From Gaeumannomyces sp. JS-464 (lineage: Eukaryota > Ascomycota > Sordariomycetes > Magnaporthales > Magnaporthaceae): DNA of 64,000 nt. The notes under the pieces were generated by a model that worked only from the letters and a program-made list of their open reading frames with translations, made no database searches and had not been told where the DNA came from. The position numbers and the translations under genes are program-made. Numbering within the stretch: position 1 is the stretch's first letter; the number at the start of each line of letters is the position of its first letter. The stretch lies in NCBI GenBank assembly GCA_002197995.1, contig NGZR01000005.1, positions 434,001 to 498,000 on the forward strand. The letters run 5' to 3'. This document shows positions 24,101 through 36,029 of this stretch, one piece after another.

Positions 24101-25343
24101 CTCGTATGCGAAGACGGGAGTGTCAACCAGAGTGAACCGGACGTCGCCGGGCGACCGCTTGAGTGCCAAAAGCGCGTCGTGCAGCGATTTCTTGTCGGCG
24201 AACTGAAGGCACCATTGGCGGGCTGGCAAGGAGCATTGTCTCGTCTCGCTGAACGAAGGCAAACCCCGCAGACCTCGGTGCCCTGGGAGAGCGCACCAAA
24301 GGCCTGATGCTTCACGTAGTTTGGGTGGTCCTTGGGAATCGCGAACGCGTTGCTGGTTTCTGGCGATGGAGCTCCTCCAGGCCGGCGTGGCACTGGACGA
24401 CGATTGAACACTTCTTGCGCCGCTGGTCGTCACCAGAATCGATTCTGACAGGAAAGAGCTGACTCAACACCTGAGCACGCCGCCTTCCCTTCCGTTTGCC
24501 GACAGCAACTTGCAGGTCGTTGCGCAGCTCTGCCAACATGTCCTCCCTAAGAAGACGAAACTGGTTGTCAAGGTGAACGGCGGCGCGAGCCTCCGGATCG
24601 CCCCCAGTCTCTGGCTCGAATGCCTCTCTGAGGGTGCGGTAGAACGGCCGTCGAGTGGAAAGGAACTCGTCCCTGGTTGGATAGACCGAGATGTCGCGGA
24701 AACTGGCAAAGTCGTTGTCGTGGCGCCCTCCTGGGCTGTACTCAGCAGGCTTCCCACTCGAGCCCGGCAGCGACCTCAACAGGACGACCTTCTGTATCAT
24801 GCAGGCCAGGGTGCGGGTCTCATGAGCCTTCGACCTCTCCAGGCCGCCGTGTTCCAAAACGAGCTTCACGTCCGGCATGAAGTCGAACCCAAACCCCCGA
24901 GATGAGTCGACGACCTCATGCAGAAGCCAGGCCAGAGGATGGAGGTCCTGATCCTCCAGCTTGTTGCCAAGAAAGGCGCCTATCAGCTCCTTCCACACAG
25001 TGTCAGGGGAGACGATGGCTTCCAAAACACGCCAGAGAAACTGGCCGCTGGAAATTGCTCGGACAGAAGGGTCCGACAGAAATGTGAGGAGCTTCAGGGT
25101 GGAAGTCTGGATGAAGCCAACGGAGAGGTCGGCGCGGACAGAGCTTCGCACAGCTTCCAGGCCGTGCGGGCTGCCAACGAGAGACTCGACACATCGACTT
25201 GGTGACTCCTGTGCCAAGATGGCCTCAAGGAAGAGCCCCGCATCCTTGGCGCTAAGGACCTTGGATTTACCCTCCAGGACGCTCCTGTAGCGTGCATAGA
25301 GCCTTCGGGCACGCAGGGCGGCATCCTGCGGGCCGGATGCCAT
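18156..25343 (-). CDS. SF1 helicase - NFX1-type zinc finger - triple CbbX-like AAA+ ATPase (very large protein, frame interrupted)
   Basis: About 2,320 residues after correction. ATG 25343 (MASGPQDAALRARRLY) starts a helical N-terminal region. Next is a UPF1/ZNFX1-like superfamily 1 helicase: motif I QGPPG-TGKTF (split by intron 23795-23845), motif II LLVEEAGE, motif III SIGDHKQLRPK, motif IV RKQHRMHP, motif V STIDNYQGEESDIVI (across intron 22279-22354) and motif VI NVLITRARCC. A Cys/His-rich NFX1-like finger follows (CSEPCKEMLKCGIHSC onward), then a long Glu/Arg coiled coil. Three CbbX/SpoVK-type AAA+ modules come next. Module 1 has GNPGTGKTTVA and VLFIDEAYQL. Module 2 has GNPCTGK and VLVIDEAYGLY, with intron 20232-20319. 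Module 3 has GPPGTGKTTTA and VLFVDEAYRL. A second charged coiled coil and a Cys motif (VCPMGYAWIKQAGGYRC) end the protein. Frame breaks cluster at 24.2-24.45, 20.05-20.8 and 18.35-18.45 kb, with one at 23942-23946. Function unknown; RNA surveillance or remodelling is inference. Confidence 0.85.
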
Positions 25344-26169
25344 GGCGACGACGGCACGGCTTGCCCTGGGACTGGTGTGATTCTGGATATTCTTTTGGCG
25401 CGGAATTTCTCTGTAGGTGTGCAAACCGTGACCTTGGTGGTAGGTGGATGGGGGTATGAGACTATGAGACAGGGCTAGGAGGGCTGAGGTGCCTAACGAC
25501 GGGGCCGGCGGAAGAGGGTGGCGCTCCAAAGTGCAACGCCCGGACGGAGGAGATAACGTGTGCTACAACAGAGGGGGGCAGCCGGGGTAATAGGAGTTGT
25601 TGAAAGACTGAGCCCAGAGCTTGTGCAGCGCGGGGGATGGATGATGCTGGAAGGGAAGAGCAGCTTGTAGGGGCGCACCTGCGCATTTCGGCCCAAGCTT
25701 GTTGGCCCGCCCGTTGAGGGCCTCCCGGCAGTCCCCGCGCATACAACAAAGAAGGGCAGAGTTTCATGCCTGGTGCGACCGCAAATGCGGCCAATTGCGC
25801 CTCGGCAAGGCTGCAGGAGGCCCACCACTCGTGATTGCCTGGCCTCTGCTGGGCCGACCAGCGAATCACTTGCAGCCTTGCTGCAGGCTGCCACCAAGCC
25901 ATGCGTGGTAACCTATCGCTGGCAGATGAAACAACAAAGGACGACTGATGGGTGCTCACTTGCGCAGAATCTGGAAGAAGTAGGGGCACCCGTATGGGAG
26001 AAGGCCTCCCAATCGTCCTTAAAGACATCCATATGGTCCGCTCCTCTCCAAGGCCCACCAGCCCTGCCACCTAGCCTATCGCTCTGTCAACGCGCGCCCT
26101 TTTTCCATTCCACGACCAACACTGCACCACTCGAAATAGCCTCAGCAAGCCCAAACATACAGCGCAGCC
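25344..26169. other. divergent promoter region
   Basis: Shared upstream region of the helicase/AAA+ gene (-) and the RGG/Cys-tail gene (+). Overlapping frames on both strands carry no recognisable features. Confidence 0.5.
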
Positions 26170-27903
26170 ATGCTTTATAGCGGCCGAGGTGGTAGGGGAT
26201 CGTGGTCATATCGGGGTTCCCACGGGAACTCTTCCTCCTACTACAGGGGAGGCCGTGGTGGCTGGCGACAGCCTCAAGTCGTCGTGCCCACCACACCACC
26301 GCCGCCACTGGGTGCGGTGATCGAGCAGCTGAGCGCGGACGACCTCATCAACGAAAAGACGCCTGGCTCTGAGTATATACATGACACCAAGATCACCGAC
26401 AGCGTCCTTGTGGCGTCCTTCAACTGGCGGGACGGCAAGACGCCCACGATTGTGGTCCCTGGTAAGAGGCTGAAGGTTTCCCTCTACGATGAAGAAAATC
26501 CAAGGCCAGCTTAGCTGATGTGTCGGATGATTTCAATACGAGACAGGCCGCCCGCCCCGCTGGACCCCCTGCCCGAGCCAAGGGAGATACCTGACGACAA
26601 CGGAAACATGGGCAGCAGGAACTCTCCGAGCACCCGCGAGGCATTCCGCGACGAGAACTCAGGACGGTTCCCTCGACACCCCATGGAGCCGGCCATCGTG
26701 GCCACGCTCGAGATGGCACCCATGCTGCCCCATAGCGACGACCGGCCCGACATCGTTGCTTGTGGCAGCACCCTCGGTAGCCTGCTCCGGTTCGTGAGCG
26801 GCAACGACAAGCCTTTCCGCATGCTGGTCGAGGCGGTCGGCGACACCGTCTTCCTCGTGCGCAGGGAGAACTCGCCCACGGAGCTGATCCCCAACATCCA
26901 GGGATTTGGCCACTCTTTCCCGGAGCACTACACCACCTGGGATCAAGACGTCAAAGGCTCCATGTCTCACCAGCGCGTGATGCGCTATCGCTTCGGTGGA
27001 TTGCAACTCCTCGTCCGCTTCGAGGGCGACGGGTACATGGCGCAGGCCGGCTCCCCGGGCGATGGCCAGCCTGCTAAGAAAAAGCCCTCCGACCAGGGGG
27101 CCTCGCCCTCCAACGCGGTGGACGATCTCCTCGGATCGCTGGAGCGGACAGGCGTGTCTCAGACGAAGACATCGCCCGACGCAGAGCTGCAGGTCCAACG
27201 GTCGGGCGAGTTGATCGACCAGAGTCTCGTGTTCGACCTCAAGACGCGGAGCATCAAGAAGGTCGACCAGGACATCCTCGGCGAGGAGCTCCCGCGGCTG
27301 TGGGTCCGACAGATGAGCAAGTTTATCGTCGCATACCATGAGCGCGGCGTCTTCAACAAAATCGACGTGATCTCCGTCAAGGACAAGGTCAAGAAGTAAG
27401 TGGCCTTCCAACCAACCACCCTTCCCAACTGGCCAATGAGCCAAAGAGGCAAGGGACCTGGTGAGAGCAAGAAAGACGTGGCTGACACGTAATTGGCCCC
27501 TTACCCAAGATGGGAGGCGGAGAACAACAAGACGCTTGCCAAGCTGGTCGCCCTCATCCACCGCATCAGGTCCCTGGCGCTCGATCGATGGAAGGGGCTC
27601 GGCGGCAAGTTCGAGGTGTGCTTCTCTGGCGGCGCGCTCGAATTCCGCAAGCAGTTGCCCGACGTCGGCAACGCCTTGTCGAAGGAGATCAAGGCTGCTT
27701 GGGAAACCAGCCGTGAGGTAGCCGGTCTCGGTAGTTCTGACGTCGAGGACGACGACGACGACGATCACTACAAACTCGCTGGAGGTTCACGTCGATCAGG
27801 AGGGCTGGGCGACTTCGACGACGACGACGACGACGAGGTGGGTGACGACTTCACGGCTTGCTCTGCGGATGGATGCGGCTATTGTGGCCGCTGCAGCTAC
27901 TAG
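26170..27903 (+). CDS. conserved fungal protein with RGG-rich N-terminus and CxxC-type C-terminal tail
   Basis: Three exons (26170-26461, 26543-27395, 27510-27903) with GT-AG introns give an intact 512-residue protein. The N-terminus is Gly/Arg/Tyr-rich (GRGGRGSWSYRGSHGNSSSYYRGGRGGW), an RGG-like RNA-binding or phase-separation type sequence. The central domain contains VASFNWRDGKTPTIVVPG, DIVACGSTLGSLLRFV, RMLVEAVGDTVFLVRRENSP and MRYRFGGLQLLVRFEGDGY. These blocks are strongly conserved among ascomycetes as I recall them. Two Asp runs follow, then the tail FTACSADGCGYCGRCSY. Some automatic annotations call this family geranylgeranyl pyrophosphate synthetase. I see no DDxxD prenyl-synthase motif, so that name is unsupported. 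Function unknown. The family is often described as nucleic-acid-linked only because of the RGG region. Confidence 0.85.
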
Positions 27904-28939
27904 ACAATTGGCAGCCAGAGCAGGCGGCCGGTGGACGTAACGCCATCTTTTGTTGTTGCCTCCATTCTCGCCTCGATTGAGAATGGCACAGCAAACGTTC
28001 GGCAGGCCACAGTTGAGCGGGTGGTTATGTAATCAACAAAATGAATTCACACATGTGGACCAGGGGCGTTTACCAACATGCCAGCCTCCGCCAGGGCGCA
28101 CTAGGCGCCACTGAAGCGGCAAGCACTGGGCGGAATGCATCTGTGCCGCTGCCCGATTTGCTGCCTTACTGGCTGCCCCATTCTATTCGCGACTGCCGCG
28201 ACGCAGGTGTCGGACGATCCCGCCTCTTAGGAGACCACCTTAGGAGACCACCTGGACCAGACAAGCTGCCGCACTCCGTCAATGGCACAATGGCAGACTC
28301 GCTCAGCTAAACCCCTCCGCCCTCTCGTGTTCCCCAAGCCCCCAAACGGCCCCTCCATAATCATCCTCACATTGCAGTTGAAGTTGCACGACAGACCCGG
28401 CGGGCCAGTGACGGCGCAGATTCCGGCCTTCACGATCGACGGATGCGCTGCCCCAATGGACATCTTATCTGCGCGACTGGCTGGCACTTGCCGGCCAGCC
28501 ACTTAATTGACGGCATTAATGATGACTGCGGATGCTCAGCCTACTTGACGTAACCTGTGTCTTTGGGGTCTATTCTCATGCAGCAGGCTTCAGTGAGGCT
28601 CTCGCATATTTCTCATTGCGTTTTCCTCTTGATGTTGCTAGTAGGTCTCGTTTCTTCGTGGTTCCAGCCAAACAAGTTGTTCGGCCGCATTTCGAAGATT
28701 CCTTTGACCATACAATGCCCCCAAATATGGATTCGACCCAGAACCAGTGGCGGAATGAGCCCCGGTGTCCAGGCCGAGGTCTCCATCACAGGATTCCATC
28801 ATGACGCCGATATCCCCTGATACACTCACGCCGATGCGGAGCAGGTTGGGTTGATGTTCTCCCGTCGGACCCAACTCCATCCGTATCCACCCTCCACGAG
28901 GACGGGACCGACGATCTCTACCAAGATCCTATCTGGCTG
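27904..28939. other. intergenic
   Basis: No supportable gene. Contains the 3' end of the RGG/Cys-tail gene and the presumed promoter of the DUF3176 gene. A short direct duplication (AGGAGACCACCTT) occurs near 28228-28252. Confidence 0.5.
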
Positions 28940-31123
28940 ATGCCCTCGCCGGGAGAGACGACACCGAGAGCCGCGGTTCCCCTTCGCCGGCTCAGTGCCG
29001 ACCTAGGCGCCAGTCCATCGATCCCGTCACACATAAAGATTGCCTCGGCCGAGAAACTGCCCACGTTGAGCAAATCACCAGTCCCAGCGCCCACAAACCC
29101 CGGCAGACACCACGCGCCTCCCAAGTCGTCATGGTGGTGGTGGGAGATCGGAGCCTGTGCGCTGAGCCTCGCAAGCACCGTCCTCCTGTTCGTCCTCCTG
29201 ACCCAGGTCGAAGACATTGCGCTCGAGAGCTGGCCGCACTCGATCCAGATCAACTCTGTCATCGCCATCCTGACCGCCGTGGCCCGCACGGCCATGGTGG
29301 TGCCCCTCGCCGCCTGCATCTCGCAGCTCAAATGGAGCCACTTTGAGCTCCCGAACAGGCTGAGCCACCTGCAGGACTACGACAACGCCAGCCGCGGGCC
29401 CTGGGGCTCCCTGCGGATCCTGTTCAACTTCCAGATCAGGGACCTGCTCGTGTGGGCTCTGGCCTTGTGGAACGTCGTCTCGCTTGGGATCAGCCCGAGC
29501 GCGCAGCAGATCTTGGAGTTCTCGAGCCGCCGCGTGGCGCTTCGCAACACATCAGCAACAATCGCACAAGCGCCTGGCTACTGGGCCAAGGAGCCCTTCA
29601 GGATGTGTATGTCGTCTCGCAGCGGAGCGCTCCAACCCGCCGAGACTGAGCACTCAGCTTACCTCCATGCCTATACTAACACTTATGGACGCCAGATCCC
29701 TCTGCTGTGAGTAGTTAGACGGAGGCCGACCGCTTCTTTTTCCCTCCCAGCGTTGCCCTCCCGTTCCAAATAAAGCTGCGAAGCGGCTTGCTGGGCGGAT
29801 CGTTTGCGCCCGACTTCACATGCCCGCAGCCAGCCTCGGAGTGCGAGTGGGACGACTTCAGCACGCTGGGATTGTGCGCCGACGTCCGCAACGTGACGGC
29901 CGACACCGCCGTTGCCTGCGGGCTCCGGGACTCCAGCGGCAGGTGGTCTGCAATTACACCCACGGCAGGGGCAAGTGGGATTCGGCGTGCTCGGTGCGTA
30001 TGGTGTTCCGGAACGACGCTTTCGATTGGTCCCTGAGGCCCAGCTTCGTCACTCTGAGCGGCGCCACCCCTACGCCGACGGCGAGCGGGAGCGGCCCAGC
30101 TACAAAGACAAGAAAACCGGCGTCTCCATCGGGGCCAACGTCTGACTTCGTCATTTCCACCGGTGCGCAAATCGGCAGGCGCCAAATGATGATCACATCG
30201 CAAAGTTTACAAAGCTCCCAGTCTGGCTTCGCCGCACGAATCCGCGGTGACGCTTTCGACGCAGCTAGTTTGAGCCTCAAATACGAAGCCAACATTCGAG
30301 TGGACCGACCGCCGCCCGTCGACGTCTTTGACTACAGCTGGCAGTGGTGTGAAAAGACGCTGAAGAACGTGTCGGCCAGGGGCGGGAAGCTCCATATTGG
30401 AGCCATCCAGGTGAAGCCGCTGCCGACGCTGGCGGTGGGGGGAAACGAGGTTTCGATCCACGGCCACACGGACGGCAACATGAACATCTACAGCGGTAAC
30501 ACGACCGAGGCTAAATACCAGGTCGACCAGGCGAGCGACGTGCGGCTGAGACTGCTGCGGGAGCTGTTCTTCGGCCAGGAGGTCTCGCCCCGCGGCGACG
30601 GCGACGGCGGCGGCGCGACCAGTAACACGATGGACGGGCTGCTCGACTTTGGCATGTTCATCTACCAGAGCGACTTCGCCAGCCTGGCGCACACCACGCC
30701 GTCACGGTCGACAACCTCGTGCACAGCCGGGCCTCCAACGCCAACGCCACGGCCCGCGCGGGCACTGCGTTCATGGTCGAGACGTACGTGCGTGTGCGCT
30801 GGGCCTGGATCCTGCTGCCCGTCGTCGAGGCCGTCGGCGCCGCGGTCCTGCTGGCCCTGTCTATTGTTCTGACGCGCCACCGGCCGCTCCTCAAGGACTC
30901 GGCCCTCGCGCTGCTGTTCTACGGACCGGGCTGGGACGGCCTGCCCGACGACGGTGACCGGGGTCGTCCGGTTGCGGGTCGGGAGTCCAGCGGCCCCCGC
31001 AATTGGGGAAGGGCCGACGCGAGCGTGCTGAGGGAGAAGGCGAAGGGGCTGATAGCCTCGATCGAAGGCGGTCGGGAAGGGCGACCAGCGTTCGTGACGG
31101 GGCTAGAAAAGGAAGGGAGATAG
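28940..31123 (+). CDS. DUF3176 family multipass membrane protein (frame interrupted)
   Basis: A family found in filamentous ascomycetes, function unknown. The N-terminus is Pro/Ser-rich. The family block follows: WWWWEIGACALSLASTVLLFVLL, SWPHSIQINSVIAILTAVARTAM, and AACISQLKWSHF with SRGPWGSLRILF. The next span is DLLVWALALWNVVSLGI. A 44-bp intron (29707-29750) leads to LVALPFQIKLRSGLLGGS and a Cys/Asn-rich extracytoplasmic region (FTCPQPASECEWDDFSTLGLC, VVCNYTH) with several N-glycosylation sequons. Near the C-terminus a last span, WAWILLPVVEAVGAAVLLALSIVL, is followed by LLKDSALALLFYGPG. Two breaks, near 29945 and 30700, each are resolved by one missing base. The start at 28940 is the first suitable ATG, and an upstream exon cannot be excluded. 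Confidence 0.8.
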
Positions 31124-33598
31124 GTTTTGGAATGTGTTGTGCCCGAGCACGCACGTCGGCGTCGTCAGCACATGGGCAAAGAGGCCAGGGACGATGGACC
31201 CGACAAAAGGGAAAGGGGCAGCAGGGGGTAAGCGATCCGATGATCGTGCGCCATGGATGAGCCATTCACGGGGTGGCCCCGGATGCGCCACGGCTGTGGC
31301 ATAAAGCTAGGGGGTTGAGCCACAGGCCTTCCTGCGTTCTGGAAGTTCCCTGGAGAAACGCACCGATGGCCAGGGGTAGATGGATCTCGCTTCGTATCGC
31401 GAAAAAGGGGATGACGGAAGTTGGCAGAGTCGTGTTTTGCAGACCTGTCAAAAGCTTCGGTCTGGACCAACTTTTCGCTTGTCCAGTGGATGTACGGAGT
31501 AAGATTGGAAGAGGGGGGCGCAGTCGAGCCAGGCTGTCATTGTGTACGAAGAATCATCCCCAATTGGCATGAGAAATGTGAACGATCTTGGCGCTGACAG
31601 TCTGGTTGGCAGGCACCGCGTGACTGACGTGTGGGCCAAAGGTTGGCAGAGGACAAAGGTCCATTGATACCGGGCTTGACCGCAATCGGCATGGTCTGTC
31701 CGGATATTTTGGTTATGGTGCCCTGTGTTATCCGATAATTCCGGTCGGTGCAGTGAGGACGGCATTGATGCAGGCGTGCACAAGGGAGCACGGATTCTGT
31801 CCTGCTTCGCTGTTAGTTTTCCCGGCGCTGAAAACAGCAGGCCGCCGGCGGAGACCCCATCCAGCCCAAAGAGGAAAAGAGAAAAGGAAAGTGAGCATTG
31901 GCTTGGCATAAACTCTGGAATCTGGAGGGGGAGGGGCTTGTCTATTGCCAACATAATATCGAGATTTTTGTTTCTTTTGTCATGCCCTGAAGAATCCTGT
32001 CGCTTTGACCCTTTGAGTCTGGTCCCTTTCCCGCTGCACGTTATTGTTTTCGGTCAGACACGCGAATTCGGCAGCTGGGCCGGGAAGCCTCGGGTCTCAG
32101 CAGCTCTGTTGAAGCAGATTGATGTCGCCGTGCCCTTTCTGTAGGGAGACAGTATTTGCAAGCCCAATCGGCCGGCAGGGAAGCTGACGGGCGATTGAGT
32201 CGCAGGCATAAAACTCCAGATGCGCTTCTGTGGTGGTTGCAGGGGTCGAGAGGGTCAGGACGATCCCGCCCTGCGCGTGCTGCTGCTGGGGTCATCGATG
32301 GCCGTTCCGAATGTGGCAGTGCAGCCCAAGATCAATGGCCTCGCCCAGACTGCGCTGATTCTGGGCTGCAGGAGGAGTCTTGCCAACCGAATGACCGACC
32401 TCGCGTCGTGGCAGCCCTTGGGATTTTGGGCTGCCAATTGATGATTGCACGAATTCATGGTACATACGGGCATTGGAGAGGCACAAGACGCCAGCCCAGC
32501 TGCCTCCCGTTCCCCACTGGCGCCCCACTCTGCGTTCGCTTCTCCAGGCTCCCACAGGCGACCACCACGACCCGACACGCCAGCAGCCAGCTGACGAGAC
32601 TCCACCAACGACTCCCACAAGCGTCCAAGGTAATTTCGCGGCGCTGCGACCCGCCATTCCACAGCGAGCACAGCCCATTTTCCCCTTTCCACGCTCCCTC
32701 GTCCTTTTTTGTTTTCGTGTTGATTGTCAGCAACCCACCCACCCTTCCCCCCTTTCCTCCCGCGCAGGGAACTGACGGATTCGACCTGGGGAAAAAAAGA
32801 GAAAACAGGCGGATCGCGAGAGAGTCAATCGCTGGCACCAAGGGAATACACACTCGTTTTTGTCCCAATTCCCTCCTCCCTGCGTCTGGTGCCTTGTCCC
32901 TCGCTTGCCTTTCAACCGCCAGCCACGAAACGCCCACGAGCCAAGCAACCTAGCGTCGAGTAGCGGGAGAAGCTCCGTTGAGCCCAGCCCACCCGCACCA
33001 GACACGCCCTCTCCTCCCGGATCGACGGGGGATCCTGCAAACGGCTCACCTAAAACGCCGCCCTCAGCCAAAACCCAGGACAGGTTGCCGTCTGCGCACC
33101 ACCGATCCGAACCCCAACGACGATTGTTTTGGCTCTGCGTGTTTTCTGCGTTGGCCTTGTGAGCGACTGTTTGGTTTTTCTACTGTCTGTTTCCTGGTCC
33201 CATTCGATCGCCCACGAACGCCACGACGAGCCGTCTGTCCTTCGATCCGACCGAGCCGACCAACTGCAATCCCACGTTTCGATCATTTGGGCGCCACGGT
33301 GACGAAGGTGGAGCGAGGAAGCAAGCCATTACGAACCCTTGGAAAGAGCTCAGGGAAGCAAGCACGAGACATCGGGGTCACATCACCTGGACACGACCGA
33401 CAACCATCGCCGCCGACAGCGACGACGCGATTGAATCCGCTTGTCTGGCTGGCTCGCCCTGCCGTCGGAGCCTGCCGCACGCTCGCTCCCGGCTCGCCCA
33501 GTTCCTAATAGCCTGCGACGCGGACGCCGCGCCGCGATTTCAGTCTCTAAGCATCTCCAGAGTTGCTCCCTGGGGCCACAGCACACACTTTCGTTACA
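31124..33598. other. long intergenic region / 5' leader
   Basis: No convincing gene in 2.5 kb. The last kilobase is C- and T-rich and has acceptor-like pyrimidine tracts (for example near 32750-32767). This suggests a long, possibly intron-bearing 5' untranslated region for the gene starting at 33599. The frames present are low-complexity and overlap on both strands. Confidence 0.45.
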
Positions 33599-34703
33599 AT
33601 GGGTGAGTCGAGGCTCTGCCGGATGACCGTTATCCGTTATCGTCCCATCATTTCCTAGATTTCCCTCTGCATGGACCTTGCCCGCAAAACAGTCATCCCA
33701 AGATAACCCCCCGGGGCAGTGGAGCAATCGACTCCCGAGAAAAAACACCCCGAAAGAGCTTTGCTAACCCAGCACCTCCCGCCCGCAGAGACCACATTGA
33801 TCCCCTTCGCAACACTGCCGGCCTGCGCGCAGCAGTGCGGCCCCCTCTACGATGCAAACGGTGCCTGCGTGCCCCCGGCCGCGCCGACGGCGGCACCCTC
33901 GGGCTACGCCGCCTGCTTTTGCGGGAACGCTAAAGTCGCACCCTTTAGCGCAGCCGCCCAGGGCGTGTGCGGGCCGGGCGTCTGCGCCGACAACCCGGCA
34001 AACCTCGAGAGCATCCGCAACTGGTTCACAAACTTCTGCAAGGACCCAAAGACGCTCGGCGCCGGCAACGCAAACGGCTCACCCACCAAGCCTACGGGCT
34101 CGGCCAAGTTCACGGCGGCGCCTCAAGGTGGTGGTGGTGGTGATTGGTATGTGTCACTTTTCCCCTTTCTCGCTTCTCGGGCCAGGAGTGAACGTCACTG
34201 CCTCAAAAATAACCTCACTAACCCCTTTGCTCCCAGGATGTCAAATCATTGGCAGTGGGTCGTATTCCTGGTCATCATGGGGTCGGCATCTCGGGCATCT
34301 GGATCGGCGCCTGCATCTGGCGGCGCCGCTACCTACGCAAGAAGGACCGCCAGTACGCGCTCGGCAAGCGCCTGGGGGCCGCCGGGCGTCGGCAGCACCG
34401 GCGGCGGCGCCACCACGCCCGGGCCTAACGCGTCCACCCGCTCGGCACCTGCCCGCCGCCGGCATTTTCATGCCCGCGCCCATCAGCGAGGCGGGCGTCT
34501 ACGGAACCGAGACGGAGAGCGAGAAGAGGGCCAAGAGGAAGGGAACCGACGGAAAGGACATGAGGGACGCTCTCTCTTTCCCTGTCAAGAGACAAAGCCT
34601 ATCGGACGCGGACTTTTGGGCTTGTCTGACTGAACAACGACGGCAGAAAACATTTCTTAACGATTATCATTTTCTCGGAGTTTGCTTGTGGGGAAAGGGA
34701 TGA
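33599..34703 (+). CDS. single-pass membrane protein with Cys-rich ectodomain; 4-nt coding first exon
   Basis: The start codon sits in a 4-nt coding exon (ATGG, 33599-33602). The 186-bp intron 33603-33788 joins it to AG ACC ACA, giving METTLIPFATLPACAQQCG. The ectodomain has regularly spaced Cys (CAQQCGPLYDANGAC; YAACFCGNAK; GVCGPGVC; NFCKD), somewhat CFEM-like, then a Thr/Gly-rich linker. A second intron (34147-34236) leads to a membrane span NHWQWVVFLVIMG-VGISGIWIGAC, followed by basic residues WRRRYLRKKDRQYALG. The cytosolic tail includes AGIFMPAPISEAGVYG. This matches a conserved ascomycete family usually called integral membrane protein. The span is broken at G4 34279-34282, restored by one more G. 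Other breaks lie near 34375 and 34450. The stop at 34703 is uncertain. Role unknown; surface sensing is a guess. Confidence 0.75.
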
Positions 34704-35173
34704 CCCCTTTTTTTCGCTCCTATATATGCCTCTACGGCGTGGATTGGTGGGAGTTGCATTCTGCTTTCCATATCTGCTGTCCCCTCACATTGTCCCTGTT
34801 TCTTTTTACTGTGTTTGGCGCTTGAAGGTGGGCCTTTTCTTCGGATTCAACAGCTGTGTTTTTCTCTTGTTTATTCAGAATGATTTGGGAGGGTACCTAA
34901 TGGTTTTATTACTCAGTATTTCTATACAACACCCGGAGCAGACAGGGAACGCGAATGCCATCCCAGACAAACAAAGGAGGAGTCATGCATCCGAACCCCG
35001 ACAGCCCAGACAAAGATGAGGCCGGACGCGATTTCTGGCAAGGGATCACCTAATGTTTCCAACAGCGACCGTTGCCCGAGACATCTGGGCCCGGGTGGTG
35101 GTGGGATGGAGAGGAGAGGGAGAGGAAGTTGGCGGGGGAAAACTTGGTTCACACACACTCATTAGGATATCCC

Positions 35174-35216
<43 letters not shown>

Positions 35217-36029
35217 CTTTGCCAAAGAGGCTGGCTGGCTGGAGAAGAGGATAGATCTTTCCGGGGCCCATGATAGAGACCCATGTGCAGGCGGCCTTGT
35301 CGTCTGCCCAACAAAAAAGCAACTCATTTTAATGACCTGCAAACCCTTTTGTCCCCGAGGCTGTTGGTCTGTCAATCGCCGCAGGAGAAAAGACAAAGAA
35401 AAAAGGCGAGGCACAATAAGACATGGGCAGCGGCAGCCTTGACGTCTCGACGGCGAACCTCGCCGACATGGCCTGACGGTTCGCCGCCTTACGGCGAGTC
35501 AGGCCATTCATGCATCTTGGGCGCCGGGATCCTGCTGCAAACCGGATCGACGCGCTGGGCTGCCCCAACACGGCTCTGGCCAGGCAGAGCTTGCGACGTC
35601 GTGTTCGGGACACTGGATTCCCTTGCCTGGCCGATCATTGGACGGGGCCTGAGAACCTGGAAGTAACGCTATCCCAAGACGACTGCCAAACCTTGATCTT
35701 CTCCGGCCCTGGGCAATGGCAGGGAACAGAGACGACAACGTGTAACACATCTGAAGGTACTCGATTCTAGGTAGGATATGCTAAAGTCGTCATAGATATA
35801 TCGTCGTGTGTGCAGAAGGGATATCGATAGTGTTGTTCTGGTTCCACCCGTTTCTGTTCGTTCGCCTTGCCGTTTGTTATCTAGGTCCACCCCCCTCTGA
35901 TGCATGAAATCTCCAAAGACCTCCCATGAAACTTTTGTTGACAGCAAAACACACCCCATCGACACTTATTACAGCTCATCTCGATCAGACCCCACTGTAG
36001 TCGAGCGTCGTGACTTTGGGGGACAACGT
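34704..36029. other. intergenic between convergent genes
   Basis: No supportable gene. It contains a T36 run (35181-35216) and the 3' flank of the glycogen debranching enzyme gene. Confidence 0.5.
35181..35216. repeat. poly-T tract (36 T)
   Basis: Longest mononucleotide run in the window, intergenic. Confidence 0.9.

Noticed and set aside
26659..27768. 369-codon minus-strand frame
   Set aside because: Antisense of the intact three-exon RGG/Cys-tail gene.
26170..27903. geranylgeranyl pyrophosphate synthase
   Set aside because: No DDxxD motifs or helical prenyl-synthase pattern. The name appears to be a propagated label.
35181..35216. poly-T and poly-A tracts as retrotransposon tails
   Set aside because: No adjacent reverse transcriptase or target-site duplication visible; treated as simple repeats.
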